From Bolinopsis microptera (Eukaryota > Ctenophora > Tentaculata > Lobata > Bolinopsidae): DNA of 64,000 nucleotides. The stretch's first letter is position 1; every line of letters begins with the position of its first letter. The notes under the pieces were generated by a model. That model was not told where the DNA came from. It worked only from the letters and a program-made list of their open reading frames with translations, and ran no database searches. The stretch covers positions 14,851,365-14,915,364 of the forward strand of contig NC_087082.1 in NCBI RefSeq assembly GCF_026151205.1. The letters are read 5' to 3'. The position numbers were made by a program, and so were the translations under genes. Shown here in pieces: positions 21,122 through 31,952 of this stretch.

Positions 21122-22671
21122 TTTAACCTAAACATGATGTTTATTTAAGAAATAATGAATAGGTCAACTGAAAATAAATCAGAATAGATCGAATAGTTTT
21201 CAATATTTCGCTTTACTGCACAATATGCGATATACTACGATATGAACCCAAAGATCCCCGTAAATAAGTTTTTTTACAGTAAATGTAATTGTGTTTAATC
21301 AACGGATGTCGATTGTTGAACTTAAAGTTGTCAAAACTTTAAATTTTGTTGATTGCAAGTCAAATCGAGCGTGAAACGAAGCTGAGCGAATGAATTGTAA
21401 CCATCTGCAAACCAAAAACACGAAGGAAAGCCTCATGACATCTAATCAAATTATTAAGATAAAAAGCGAACAGACCATGCCGGTGAGGCCTACCTTTCGA
21501 GATCGAATTACAACACACATAGGGGTCGTTCACATATTATGTAAAACCCCATGTTCTGTTTTTCAGTCGCATAGATGTTCCCATCGTATGATAATGGGTG
21601 TCATTCCCTCGTTCTTTAATCAAGTGGTTACTGCACTGGCTAGCTCTTTTGTTATTACAGCTGCCTCGAGATCTTATCTGGGGCACTAATACTATAACAC
21701 TAGAACTGTAATTCTAGAGCCTCAGAGTAAGATTACTTGGCAGAAGACTTTGGCTGTCAGACAGTTGCGCCCAATCTAGATCTAGCTATCACGGGAAGAT
21801 GACGAATCAAAACCAATTATAAAACTGCTTGATCAGATACGACAGTTGCGCCCAATCGATAATGAAATCCCCCAATTATAATAAAAGTAATCTTTATTCA
21901 ATCAAAAATCGTACGATCATAACGATAGACGCAAAGCTACGAAGAATGGTACAGATAGGACGAGATCGTTCGTTATTATCTTTACCCTAGCAAAATTGAG
22001 TTATCGAGGATAATATGCGATGAAATAGCGAACATATGCATTCTACAATAACATTATATCTATAGCCCTTCAAAATAGTGTTTTAGAATTGAGAAATGAC
22101 TATTTTAATGTGGCTTTCTCCGACAACCTACAAGTAAAACACAGCCAGATGACACCATTTATCGTAGTTATCACAAATTATGATATGTATTTTGCAAAGT
22201 ACAGACAACCATGGTCTGAGAAAAGGTTTGTGTGGATACAACATGTGATTCGAAAAAGGGAATGTAGATTGTGGGTCCTCGGAAAATTTTAGGAAAATTT
22301 ACTTTTAGGACTGAAATCTAACAATGAGGGATGATAAATGAATAATGTCTAACACTGAGTTTCCTGACAATTCAATATAATATTATATTATATATTATAT
22401 ATACATAGAATTATCATCATAGAAGATTTTTATTTGTTCGTTTGAAATGTTGTTGCTTGTTTATTTGCAAGGTAGATATTAATAATATTATTAGCAAATT
22501 CTTAATATGAATTTTAATTTGTAAGTCTGGTTACCTGAGCACATCAATTATTTGATTATCCCGCAATCAAAACTGGATTTGGTTTTAAGACCTGTATTCG
22601 ATTTTCAAACTTATGTATTTGATAAATTACAAATTTCAAAAGAAACAATTTAAAATTCAAGTTTGACCAAC
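21122..22671. other. Intronic spacer up to Tudor exon 12
   Basis: No gene recognised. A lone MITE end (GGGGTCGTTCACATATTATG) sits at 21531. A GACAGTTGCGCCCAAT motif is repeated near 21760 and 21842 and reappears in related form (GCGCAACTGTCG) near 27868 and 27970. Confidence 0.45.
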
Positions 22672-24028
22672 CTGTCTATTTCCCAGTACAAGATTGGCTA
22701 GTGAAGCGAACAATTCCTTGTCTTTGACTTTACTCTGATGCAGAGATCTCTTTTTAGCCAATGATTCTTGAGACAGAATCTTGCTCGTTGATTTTATACC
22801 GTACAAGCTGCAAAAGAATTATTATTACTCTGCCAGACCTGACTTGGACGGACGTAACGTCTATTTTGGGCGGAAATTACGTCAAGGATGTTCAGACGGA
22901 ATGTTTTAAAGAATATAAATTGATAATCTGTATTAAAAGTCACAAGCTAGGTTTCAACGCAAGTTTACTTTTCTACAATCAGAGTAATTTACCAGTTTTA
23001 AAGAATATGAATTGATAATCTGTATTATAAGTCACAAAGCAAGTTTACTTTTCTACAATCAGAGTAATTTACCAGTTTTCTGCAACAGATCTGACTTCCC
23101 CTAAATCCAGTAGCCTTATTTGAACCATACCGCCCGCACCTGTCCCAGTTTCTTGAACAATTCCTCGACAAAACACCTGAGTTTGGTCCAATCAGACGTA
23201 AGAACGAGCATCACGTGATTAAGAAGAACCAATCACAAACCCTTACTGCTACTACTATTCTCGTGGTGCGAAGATCACTGAATGTTGACAGTGAAAACAT
23301 TCTGAAATCTTGGAGCTTTCCCGAGTGTGATTCATTTACCAAATGACAGTGAAATTTTAGATGTAACATTACACAAACTCTACATACAAACAAATGTGGC
23401 TGTATTTGTGTACCTGGTTGATCTTTACAGCTACCATCTCGTTTTTAACAGGCGTACTCAGAGGAAGGGGAGATAGTTTTAACATTTTAGAATACCGCCT
23501 GAAATAAAGCACTTCTATTACTTGTCCGGTCACGTGAGAGATCTAGCATTCTCACAAGAATCTATCCGATCTCAAAAGTTATGGCTGGGCCCAAAAATTA
23601 TACTACATTTAAATTACTGATTCAAAATATCACTAAATATCACTAAATATCACTAAATATCACTAAATATCACTAAATATCACTAAATATCACTAAATAT
23701 CACTAAATATCACTAAATATCACTAAATATCACTAAATATCACTAAATATCACTAAATATCACTAAATATCACTAAATATCACTAAATATCACTAAATAT
23801 CACTAAATATCACTAAATATCACTAAATATCACAAAATGTGAATTGAGTAAGAATAGTACAGTTAATCTCCAGACTTACTTGAGACGATGATAGTCCGTC
23901 TTGGCAATGGTCCAGATACCCTCACCGTCACACCACGTGACAATAACACGTGATACAGTAGCTGAAGCAGGGATGTGGGACGAGAGGAGTCGCTCAGGTA
24001 GAGGTGTGGGAGGACAGTGTCTCCAGTG
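22672..24028 (-). CDS. Tudor-domain gene, exons 9-12 (Tudor 1)
   Basis: Four minus-strand exons: complement(23880..24028), (23414..23456), (23073..23176) and (22672..22732). Lengths of 149, 43, 104 and 61 bp join in consistent phase. The product reads RVIVTWCDGEGIWTIAKTDY, then NEMVAVKI, VFCRGIVQETG, GGMVQIRLLDLGEVRSV and ELFASLANLVLGNRQ. This is an extended Tudor domain: the strand pattern VAVKI / FCRGIV / VQIRLLDLGE matches the Tudor barrel (usual VDYGN replaced by LDLGE), and the flanks match the SN-like part. Exon 9's start is the least sure: acceptor TATTACAG at 24029-24030 gives phase 0 and fits exon 8, but CTGCTTCAG before 23961 is an alternative that would need another exon. Exon 12 uses an acceptor ending CAGAG. 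Confidence 0.75.
22905..23085. repeat. Direct duplication covering the exon 11 donor site
   Basis: AGAATATAAATTGATAATCT ... AGTAATTTACCAGTTTT occurs near 22910-23001 and again near 22998-23080. The right-hand copy includes the 3' end and donor (GTAAAT on the minus strand) of Tudor exon 11, so a second copy of that donor lies inside the intron. Confidence 0.75.
23627..23835. repeat. 10-bp minisatellite (ATCACTAAAT)
   Basis: About twenty nearly perfect tandem copies of a 10-bp unit, lying in the intron between Tudor exons 9 and 10, close to the exon 9 donor. Confidence 0.97.
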
Positions 24029-24929
24029 CTGTAATATTAGGTTGTTTAGGAGCGTGTGTAATACTAGTTGGAGATTGGAGAGAGCAAATGCTGGTACACT
24101 GGTTTAATATAATTAAACTTCAGTATTAGTTTTGTAAGGCAGTATGTTATGTTGATTTAAAGAGGAAAATGCATGCACCATATTAATTTCCGACTTTTAG
24201 ATTCTTAGCGTAAAAATCAGCGGTAAAATTCTGCATGTGACTATGTAAACTTTTAGTTATTTTAGTTATATTTTAGTTATTTTAGGCCGTATGAAAAAAG
24301 ACCGATGTTCCGTATGTGCACCCATTTAACTCATCCTCAAAGTTAACGGTACCTCAAGGTCGAAAGGTGCACCCCGTGTCACAGTTTCTACTCAATTTTA
24401 TAACATTATTAGACAAATTTAAAAATAACTCGTTACAATACTTAATAGATCTTTAGCATAATCTGTTGCAGGTTGCTGGATACAGTAATTTAAGTGCAGA
24501 ATAGGTCACACAAAAACGTAGTAGTTCCGAAACTAAGGCAGTTCATGAGAGACTGGGTTAGACTGGGTCCCCTCGGAAGTGCACATTTTGGTGTTAGGCC
24601 TGCACATTCGGGACATCAGTCTACTTTTAGTTTACAAACAGATCTATCCGAGTAAAAGTTTGCCACAAGCGTTTTTGAATGTACCTTATAATGCCGTCAA
24701 CTACCTAAATAATCTAATTTGTCGAACTTTTCAATTATCATAATATAAATAATTATTTTACGTCACATTTAATCCTTTTTCGAATAACTGCTTCAGGTTA
24801 AGATCAAAATATTGTTGAATAATCTTCAAATCGAAATTATAACACCAATGTATGTGTAAAAAACAAAATTTTAGACTTAACATTTTCTCTCTCTTTTCGT
24901 GAACAGATTACTTTATTTTATGAAATCTA
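24029..24929. other. Intronic spacer
   Basis: No gene recognised; repeated TTTTAGTTAT near 24250-24280. It is part of the long intron between Tudor exons 8 and 9. Confidence 0.4.
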
Positions 24930-25372
24930 GAATAATTTCTCGAATTAAAGTAACAAACGCAACTACTAATATATAATTAAGTACTGAGAGCAAGCTTTTT
25001 TTGTTTTTTAACATTTTTTATAGCTGTTTTGTCCTTGAAACAGTAAATTCTCGAATAAAAGTAACATACGCAACTACTAATATATAATTAAGTACTAAGA
25101 GCAAGCTTTTTTTGTTTTTAAACATTTTTAATAGCTGTTTTGTCCAAACAGTAAATTCTCGAATTAAAGTAACATACGCAAGTTCTACTAATATATAATT
25201 AAGTACTAAGAGCAAGCTTTTTTTGTTTTTAAACATTTTTAATAGCTGTTTTGTCCTTGAAACAGTAAATTTTCGAATAAAATTAACATACGCAACTACT
25301 AATATATAATTAAGTACTAAGAGTAAGCTTTTTTTGTTTTTAAACATTTTTAATAGCTTTTTTGTCCATAAA
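24930..25372. repeat. Four-copy tandem repeat of about 111 bp
   Basis: Units start near 24936, 25048, 25152 and 25269 and share ATAATTAAGTACTAAGAGCA, AGCTTTTTTTGTTTTTAAAC and CATACGCAACTACTAATATA. A minus-strand frame stays open through three units and gives the repeated segment LLKMFKNKKSLLLVLNYILV. Length differences between those units (AGTTCTACT against AACTACT; GTCCAAACAG against GTCCTTGAAACAG) are multiples of three. The leftmost unit breaks the frame with a stop. I do not call a gene. Confidence 0.85.
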
Positions 25373-25602
25373 GAAAAATACCGATCAATGAAAAAGATGC
25401 AATAAATTCGGTCTCGGGTTTCTAGCAAATCAGAGTTTTGACTGTACACATTACGATGATTATGTAATATTTAATTGTAATGTTATGTTCACACTAATTT
25501 TGGGGGAAAGATTGCTGTGGTTGATTGGGGATTGCGAAATACATTTCTCATCTTTGCTAAAACAAAAGAGTTCAAATAAATATGTCGCACAACTTCATCT
25601 TG

Positions 25603-25776
25603 GGACTTGGAGGTCGTTTACATTATGTTTGTTTACACATCTAGGGGAGGCCGGAGGAGATTTGGAAATGCTTGCTATTTCTACACATTAGTTATGTGTA
25701 CAAAGTGGATTAATTTGATGGGAGGGGGATCTAAAATAGCCAAAATCTGGCTTGCGTAATATGTGAACGATCTCTT
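25603..25776. mobile_element. Diverged relative of the 13870 MITE
   Basis: The left part has GAGGTCGTTTACATTATG and the right end TTGCGTAATATGTGAACGAT + CTC, which are degenerate inverted versions of the termini at 13870 and 13993. Confidence 0.5.
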
Positions 25777-26036
25777 GACAACAAAGAATTGTACGGTAAA
25801 ATAATAAGAGTCCGAGGTTTTCTAAACGTTGTTAGGACCTTGCATAATATCTAAGATCAATTTGGCAGTAAAAAAGGCATCAGTGTTTTCTTAGTGAACG
25901 ATGAAATTGTTGTTGAAACATCTAAAGTAGAGTCAACGGGACTCCAAATCCATCATTTTGAATTTGTCACATTTCTACATATTTCTACACATTTCTTATT
26001 GGGTCCAAGTAATTGCGGACATAGTTCACTATGTGT

Positions 26037-27101
26037 TTACCGTGTATTAAATCTTCTCGTCAAGCCCACAGAAGAAGTTACACGGCGAGAAGGCTTCTTA
26101 TCATTTTCTTTCCTTTCTTTCTCACTTAGTTTATTCATTTCCTGGTACTCTTGACATAATTTTTGCAGAGATTCCAAACACGTTTTAAATTGAGGAATGA
26201 GTTCTAGTTCGTAGGTCTCGTCCATGAGCCCTCCAAGGTCCTTTGAAACTTCTGTTCCCTCCCTTATTGTTTCCAAATGTTGTAGCTTCACGTTCAGCTG
26301 ATTACGATCTTCATCAGCTTTCTTCACCAAAGCGTCGAAGTGTTCGGTTGTTATTTTAATTTCATCGAGCATGCTGTGGTATGTCCTCCTAAGATCTGGC
26401 ACTAGCTTGCCTTCAACAACACCAGCACTAGTTCCAAAAGCTATTGCAGCTGCAGCAAGTCCGATAGGATTCCAAAAGTTGGCTGCACCCACAACAGCAG
26501 CAACGCCAACCACAATTGTTGTTCCTCCATAAGCTACTCCTCGTGTATTTGCATAGGAGCTATTTTTCTCTGCTCGTATCACGGCTGATTTTCTCTTGCA
26601 CCAATTTTTAAGCTGACCCAGGGGAATTGACGCATCAAGTAATGAGTCTGTAGCTGTGGATATTCTTTCGCAAGCAGCTTTTAAATCCGGTAGAACATTG
26701 TCTTCTAATCTTTTCAGGTACAATTTCAACGTATTTCTAAATCTAACATGGTCTGAGTTTGCATCACGACTGCGAATTTGCACTGATTGTAAGACCGACT
26801 TAACGAGCCCACTCAGGGTAGTCACGGCTTCATTCGAAGACTTTATAGCGAGTTCAAAATCTTTAGCTGCTTTGATAAGACACTCCAGATTCTTCTTTTC
26901 CTTTTCGTCTAAATGAGCATTCACCTGCAAAAAGGATTCTATGGCCTTTGAAATTATAATGCTGTCGAAAGTCACTATCACTTTCTTAAGTAGTGATATA
27001 ACTTCAACCATTAATGTCATGCCATCTTTAACTGTAAGTGGATCTGAGCTAACAAGCTTTGAACAGGAACTTGTAATGGTTGCCATCATTCCTTTACTCA
27101 T
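26037..27101 (-). CDS. Helical protein with central hydrophobic hairpin
   Basis: An intronless 354-residue protein I do not recognise by name. Residues 1-185 are predicted amphipathic helices, with heptad-like patterns around 60-105 and 120-150. Residues 188-233 are strongly hydrophobic and Gly/Ala-rich, with a polar NPIG turn in the middle (211-214), which is the form of a membrane-inserting helical hairpin. Residues 234-330 are again long charged helices, and the tail is basic (KKPSRR...RR). This helix-hairpin-helix plan is shared by apolipoprotein-L-like proteins and by alpha-helical pore-forming families; the sequence alone cannot decide between them. No signal peptide, so it probably starts cytosolic. 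The ATG at 27101 is the first in frame. It is nested in the Tudor intron between exons 8 and 9, on the same strand. Reading frame intact. Confidence 0.75.
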   Translation of the reverse strand: MSKGMMATITSSCSKLVSSDPLTVKDGMTLMVEVISLLKKVIVTFDSIIISKAIESFLQVNAHLDEKEKKNLECLIKAAKDFELAIKSSNEAVTTLSGLVKSVLQSVQIRSRDANSDHVRFRNTLKLYLKRLEDNVLPDLKAACERISTATDSLLDASIPLGQLKNWCKRKSAVIRAEKNSSYANTRGVAYGGTTIVVGVAAVVGAANFWNPIGLAAAAIAFGTSAGVVEGKLVPDLRRTYHSMLDEIKITTEHFDALVKKADEDRNQLNVKLQHLETIREGTEVSKDLGGLMDETYELELIPQFKTCLESLQKLCQEYQEMNKLSEKERKENDKKPSRRVTSSVGLTRRFNTR

Positions 27102-28181
27102 GTCGAATTCCTTCGTGAATAGGAGGTATTAAATATAGCAGCATAACACTATAATCTAGTAGCATATTGCATAGTTGTTTCGTGCACACTTTACGCACTT
27201 TCAAAACACAACGCACTATGCGCACGAAACGACTCAAATTCACGCACTTTTAGGTATCTTTAGGGACTTTTTACCAAATAAACTTATACAGTACACATAC
27301 TATCGGCCAGAATAATACTTATTTGTGTAATAGTGGACCAAAAGTGTCAAGTGCAAGGTATCATACCCTATAGTTTTTGGTATGAGAAATCAATATAAAA
27401 ATTGGGCACTCTTGAAAATGTCCTTAAAAGGTCGATGAAAATTATGAGCGGCTAAAAAATAGAACGTTAAATTGTCCATCAGTGCAAAATGTGAACGGCT
27501 AAAAGTTAAGAAGTTTAATATTAGTGTATGATGCCTCGCATCGAAATCCCTCGCCCCACAGATTGACATTGAGCCACTTCATATTAGTCGTTTAAACAGT
27601 TAATACACACGATGTGTTGCAATCTTATAATGTAAGCTCCCGCCAGCCAGTCTGAGGTGACTCACAATATGTGATCATAATACCTTCGTTTCCTTGCGGG
27701 GAAAATCTGCAAATTATCAGCTCTCAGTGCCGAAGAGATTTAGTGCATATAATTATTAATAATAGTAATAAAGTATTACATGACACGTTAAGTCTTTAGA
27801 CGCTTATATTTATATTGGGTGTCTTCCACGAACAGTTTATGGTGTGACTTTGGGAGTCGAACTTAACGTGCACTTGGGCGCAACTGTCGTTTTGAGAATC
27901 TGAAACGGCGAATCAGATCACGTCACTGATTGGGAACCTGTTAATGGCCTGTTAAGGTGTGGAAAACGGGCGCAACTGTCGGTAGGCCATTTTTTAGGTG
28001 TTTCTGGACACAAAGTGAGTCATCTTGCATCTTCTGACAAATGCTATATTGCTCATGAGTCTTTAGGACCTTTCTAGTTAACAGTCCAATAGCCCATTTG
28101 TGAGTATTGTCATTGTTCGCTCGGCAAAAATCCGTTTTTAGCCACATTTCCGAAAATAAGCATTTTAAGGTATATAATATT
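27102..28181. other. Upstream region of the helical-hairpin gene, with a dispersed repeat
   Basis: 27400-27575 (AAATTGGGCACTCTTGAAAA, GAGCGGCTAAAAAATAGAAC, CCCTCGCCCCACA) recurs in diverged form at 32655-32815. No coding sequence recognised. Confidence 0.6.
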
Positions 28182-28215
28182 GCTTCATAAGTTGTATATA
28201 TACAACTTATGAAGC
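28182..28215. repeat. Perfect 34-bp palindrome
   Basis: GCTTCATAAGTTGTATA and its exact inverse meet without a spacer at 28198/28199. It may be the core of a small AT-rich transposon or simply a cruciform-prone sequence. Confidence 0.85.
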
Positions 28216-29418
28216 TTATATATAATACATATTATGGCTATTAGGCACATTTTGGTGTATCGGAATAGTCTCTACGACGTTCCTGGACTGAAATACAAAA
28301 ATTCGAGTGACCACGAAACCCTGAAAAAGGGTGTGGCCGAAAACGCCCCTATTGTATTTATTACAAAGATGCAATAATGCCTGAATGTTTTAAGCATCAT
28401 CTAGAGAGGTGATAACTCTCGAGAAATCGCTTTCAACACAAAAAGCTAACGAGTTTCCCTTTCGTCTCGGACTATTGATGTTTTTTGATGCGGTAAAAAG
28501 TATCGATTAGGGAATACTTAGATAAAACCTTTATCGTTATCGGCAAATAAAAATCCATACAATTTATATTACGGAGCTAGATCATAGATGATGGCAATGA
28601 ACTATAACATAAGTGATTTTAAATTTCCTTGAATAAAGCTTTAAGCTAGCGGGTGTACAGGTTGGAGGAAGCCTATGAGCTAGGTAGGCAGATAACTTAG
28701 TGTTAACCATATTATAAGGCACAACACTCATACTCGAAAAAAGCTTTAAAATCGTACAAGAAAAATGTATGGTCAGGAACAGGTTGTAATTATACGGAAT
28801 ATTGAAACTGTCCCTTTAATCACGAATCAATACGAACAAAAAGGTAGATTGATAACAGCGTGAATATGAGGTATATAAGATGAGCTGTAGGAGTGATATG
28901 TTTCGCTCTATAAGGCAGCTGAGCACAAAATAAAAGGATGAAACATTCTGTAAGCTAGTATAGTAGTAAAAATATACTAGCTTGTTGAGGATAACATGCG
29001 ATGAGCTATTCTTACTTTATATCACAAGATCTAATCATGTCCTAGCATTCCCTACTCATAGTCAATATCCCATTCCCTGTAATTGTTAAGCTAAGAAGGT
29101 ACATTAAACGTGTGTGAACAATAATGTTGTGTTATCCAGCTATTGTCGTGCGAAGTACCTACAGCTTTACACGTCACGAGGCACACTGTTGACTGTTCCT
29201 ACTCAAGTATTGTTTCCTACAAATCTTCTTTCCAGATACTTTTTATTCAGGCTATATTATCGAGAATATGTCTATATTATATTTTAAACTTGACGAAATC
29301 TCCCCGGTAACGTTTAAAATATAATATAGATATATTCTCGATAGTATTGCATGAATAAATAGTATTATTATTATTATAAAACAGGATCTTACCGACAAAA
29401 ATGATTCTTAAAAATACC
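28216..29418. other. Intronic spacer with a 31-bp inverted repeat
   Basis: Arms ATCGAGAATATGTCTATATT + ATATTTTAAAC (29259-29289) and the inverse (29312-29342) differ by one base and enclose 22 bp, so the transcript would fold into a long hairpin. No gene seen in the rest. Confidence 0.7.
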
Positions 29419-31433
29419 TTAATGCGGTAAACTGTACCCTTGAAAAAGATTTTCCCAACATCTGTTGCATGCAGCTATATCTCTAATTTCGTTCAATTCA
29501 TGCAAGTTGTCCATTTGCAAATTTCTACTACTTAAATCACTTCTTAAAACAGATAACAAGTTCATTCTAGGTCTCCCCAATCTACCAATGAATAAATTAT
29601 CTGATTCAATAGCAAAAGAGAGAGCCGTTTGGGCTGGGGTGTTCTCCATACTCCTGAGAATGTGTCCAAACATCTTCCACCGCTGGTGTTCAATACGCTT
29701 GGATAACTTTTCAACTTTGCACCTTTCATACAATGCTTTGTTGCTTATCATACCTTTAGGCCATTTGATGTTTAAAATGGACCTGAGGTGTCTACGATGG
29801 AGTGTGTCCATTTTCTCCATGGTTGCTTTCTTAGGACTCCAACTATTTGAGTTGTAAATCAATACAGATACAACTTGAGCATCATATAACCTCAGCTTTC
29901 TTTCAAGGGAAATTTTCTTACCGGACAACCATACTTTTCCAAAGTTCTTAAAAGCAATCTCAGCTAGGATTCTCCTTCTTTGAATGTCCTTCTCAGTACA
30001 GAGTAAGGAACCTAGTGACTTGTTACTTCGCCATGGTTCGTTATTAGCTAATGGCTGACCGTTTGTGTCTTTATCAGATTTTTTCGCCAGGTAGAAGGTA
30101 CTGAATTCAGTTTTACTTTCATTTACTTGGAGGTTCCAGTCTTTGAGAATCTCCTTCACTGTAGGAAGGAAAATTCTCAGTTTCTCGATGTCCTCGTCAG
30201 CAAAGTCACAATCGTCTGAATATTCCCACTCAGTTGGAAAACCTAGTTCTGATACTGGTGGGTTTGGTCTCCCAGATACAGCTCTGAGGTGGTGTAAGGC
30301 TGCTGCAAGAATAAGTGTGAATAGCTTTCCAGATAAACTGTCACCTTGAAAGGCTCCGAGTAAACTTTCAAACTCTTCCGACAGTGAGGAGTTAACACGA
30401 ACTCTAAGGAGAGTATTCGATAGAAGGTATTGAACTAAGCGAATGTCGTCCTCCGAACAACCAGCATCCTTCAAAACATTGATGATAGTGTCCCTTTTCA
30501 CGGTATCAAAAGCTCTACTCATATCAATACCCATTTTGCTAAATGTCCATTTCTTCCTCATCACAACAGATATTAGCATTCTCTGAGCCCACACAATGTC
30601 AGAGCAGCTCCTACCTCTCTTGTAAGCACTCTGCCATGGCATGGTGTAGTTGTCAATTCTACTCTCAACCCGTTTTAAGGCAATTTGAGTGAGCATCTTC
30701 CTTGATCCGTTTAACAGTGTAAGTGGTCTAAGGCTTGTGAGGGGACCTTTAGGTTTACCGGGCTTCTGTAGAGGAGTCACAATACCTTGTCCTATTGAAC
30801 TTATGTATTTGTTCCCACTAAATGACTCGTTAATTGCCTCAGCATACTTCTCAAAAGTGATTGGATGGGCGTACTTTATCAACTCATTCTGGAGATTATC
30901 TGGACCACTGGCACGGTTTGATTTGAGTTTACTTGCAGCAAGTTCAACTTCAACTGGTGTAATGGGGTTATCAAGTGGTTTTGGATCGCAGGTAAAAGGT
31001 TGCAGGCCAGCTTCAACTCCTTCTGTTAGTTGTTTTTCGAAGAAAGATTTCGCTGTGTTTGCTTTCCCTAAATCAGTACCAATAGGGTTGTTGTTGATAT
31101 CATTGACCACTATGTTACCCGACTTTTTTATTCCAGCTAAAGATCTTGAAGCTTCAAACATCTTTCTAGCATCGTCAGTGTTATTTATTTCTTCTGCTAG
31201 AGCGTCAGCCTTCATGTTATTTATTTGCACAAGTCTCTTAGAAATGCTATTCTGAATCTTTCTTACTGCTCTCCTATCTCCACTAACATCACTACCATTT
31301 GGGGCTGATTTGATCTTTAGAGTCTGATCACGCTTTTTAGCAACTAATGAAGCTACTGTTAGATCACTGGAGAAATTTTGTTTAGAGGATTTCCCTTTCA
31401 GGGGTATAGTTTCTTCAGCACACGCACATAATA
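29419..31433 (-). mobile_element. Non-LTR retrotransposon ORF (reverse transcriptase)
   Basis: The minus-strand frame is open from about 31433, well upstream of its first Met at 31230, giving about 670 residues. Reverse-transcriptase blocks are visible: SNRASGPDNLQNELIKY, IGQGIVTPLQKPGKPKG, SLRPLTLLNGSRKMLT, QSAYKRGRSCSDIVWAQRM, MGIDMSRAFDT (motif A), GAFQGDSLSGKLF, and EYSDDCDFADE (motif C, YSDD where YADD is usual). The C-terminus has the ERCKVEKLSKRIEHQRWKMF region common in non-LTR elements. No endonuclease is in frame, so it is 5'-truncated or uses a distant one. I cannot place the clade. It lies in the Tudor intron between exons 8 and 9. Confidence 0.8.
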
Positions 31434-31952
31434 TAAATAGTATATTATATTAATCCTAATTTACATCGAACTTTCCCAATTTGTCCCTCTCGGAAGACTG
31501 GACACAGAATCAATTAGGCAATAATCCATGTGCAAGACATCAAGACATTTTACCACCCAGCTGGTTATACCCTGCATGTTCCTACAAACTTTTACAAGCC
31601 ACCCAGCGTGAAGTCGCTCCATTATTTACAGTTACAGACTACAGTTCCGAATTCCTGTAATTTAAATCTTACAATGAGGGATAATAAATCTAGTCAAGTT
31701 TGTGTCAACAATTTGGATTATTTTTAGAATATCTCCTTTTTTCCCTAAAAAATTCAGATTATAGACTTTATAAATTTCCTCTTTGGTACCAAAAATGTCC
31801 TTTCTGGATGTGGGGTTATTGTATTATGCCGACTCCACCACAGATAGTTAGATATGGCAGCAATAGGCAGTATCCAAGACGCCCGACCCGACCATGTTTT
31901 ATGCCCGACCCGTCTAATGTTTAGTTCAAATGCAATTAATTAGAGAACTTAC

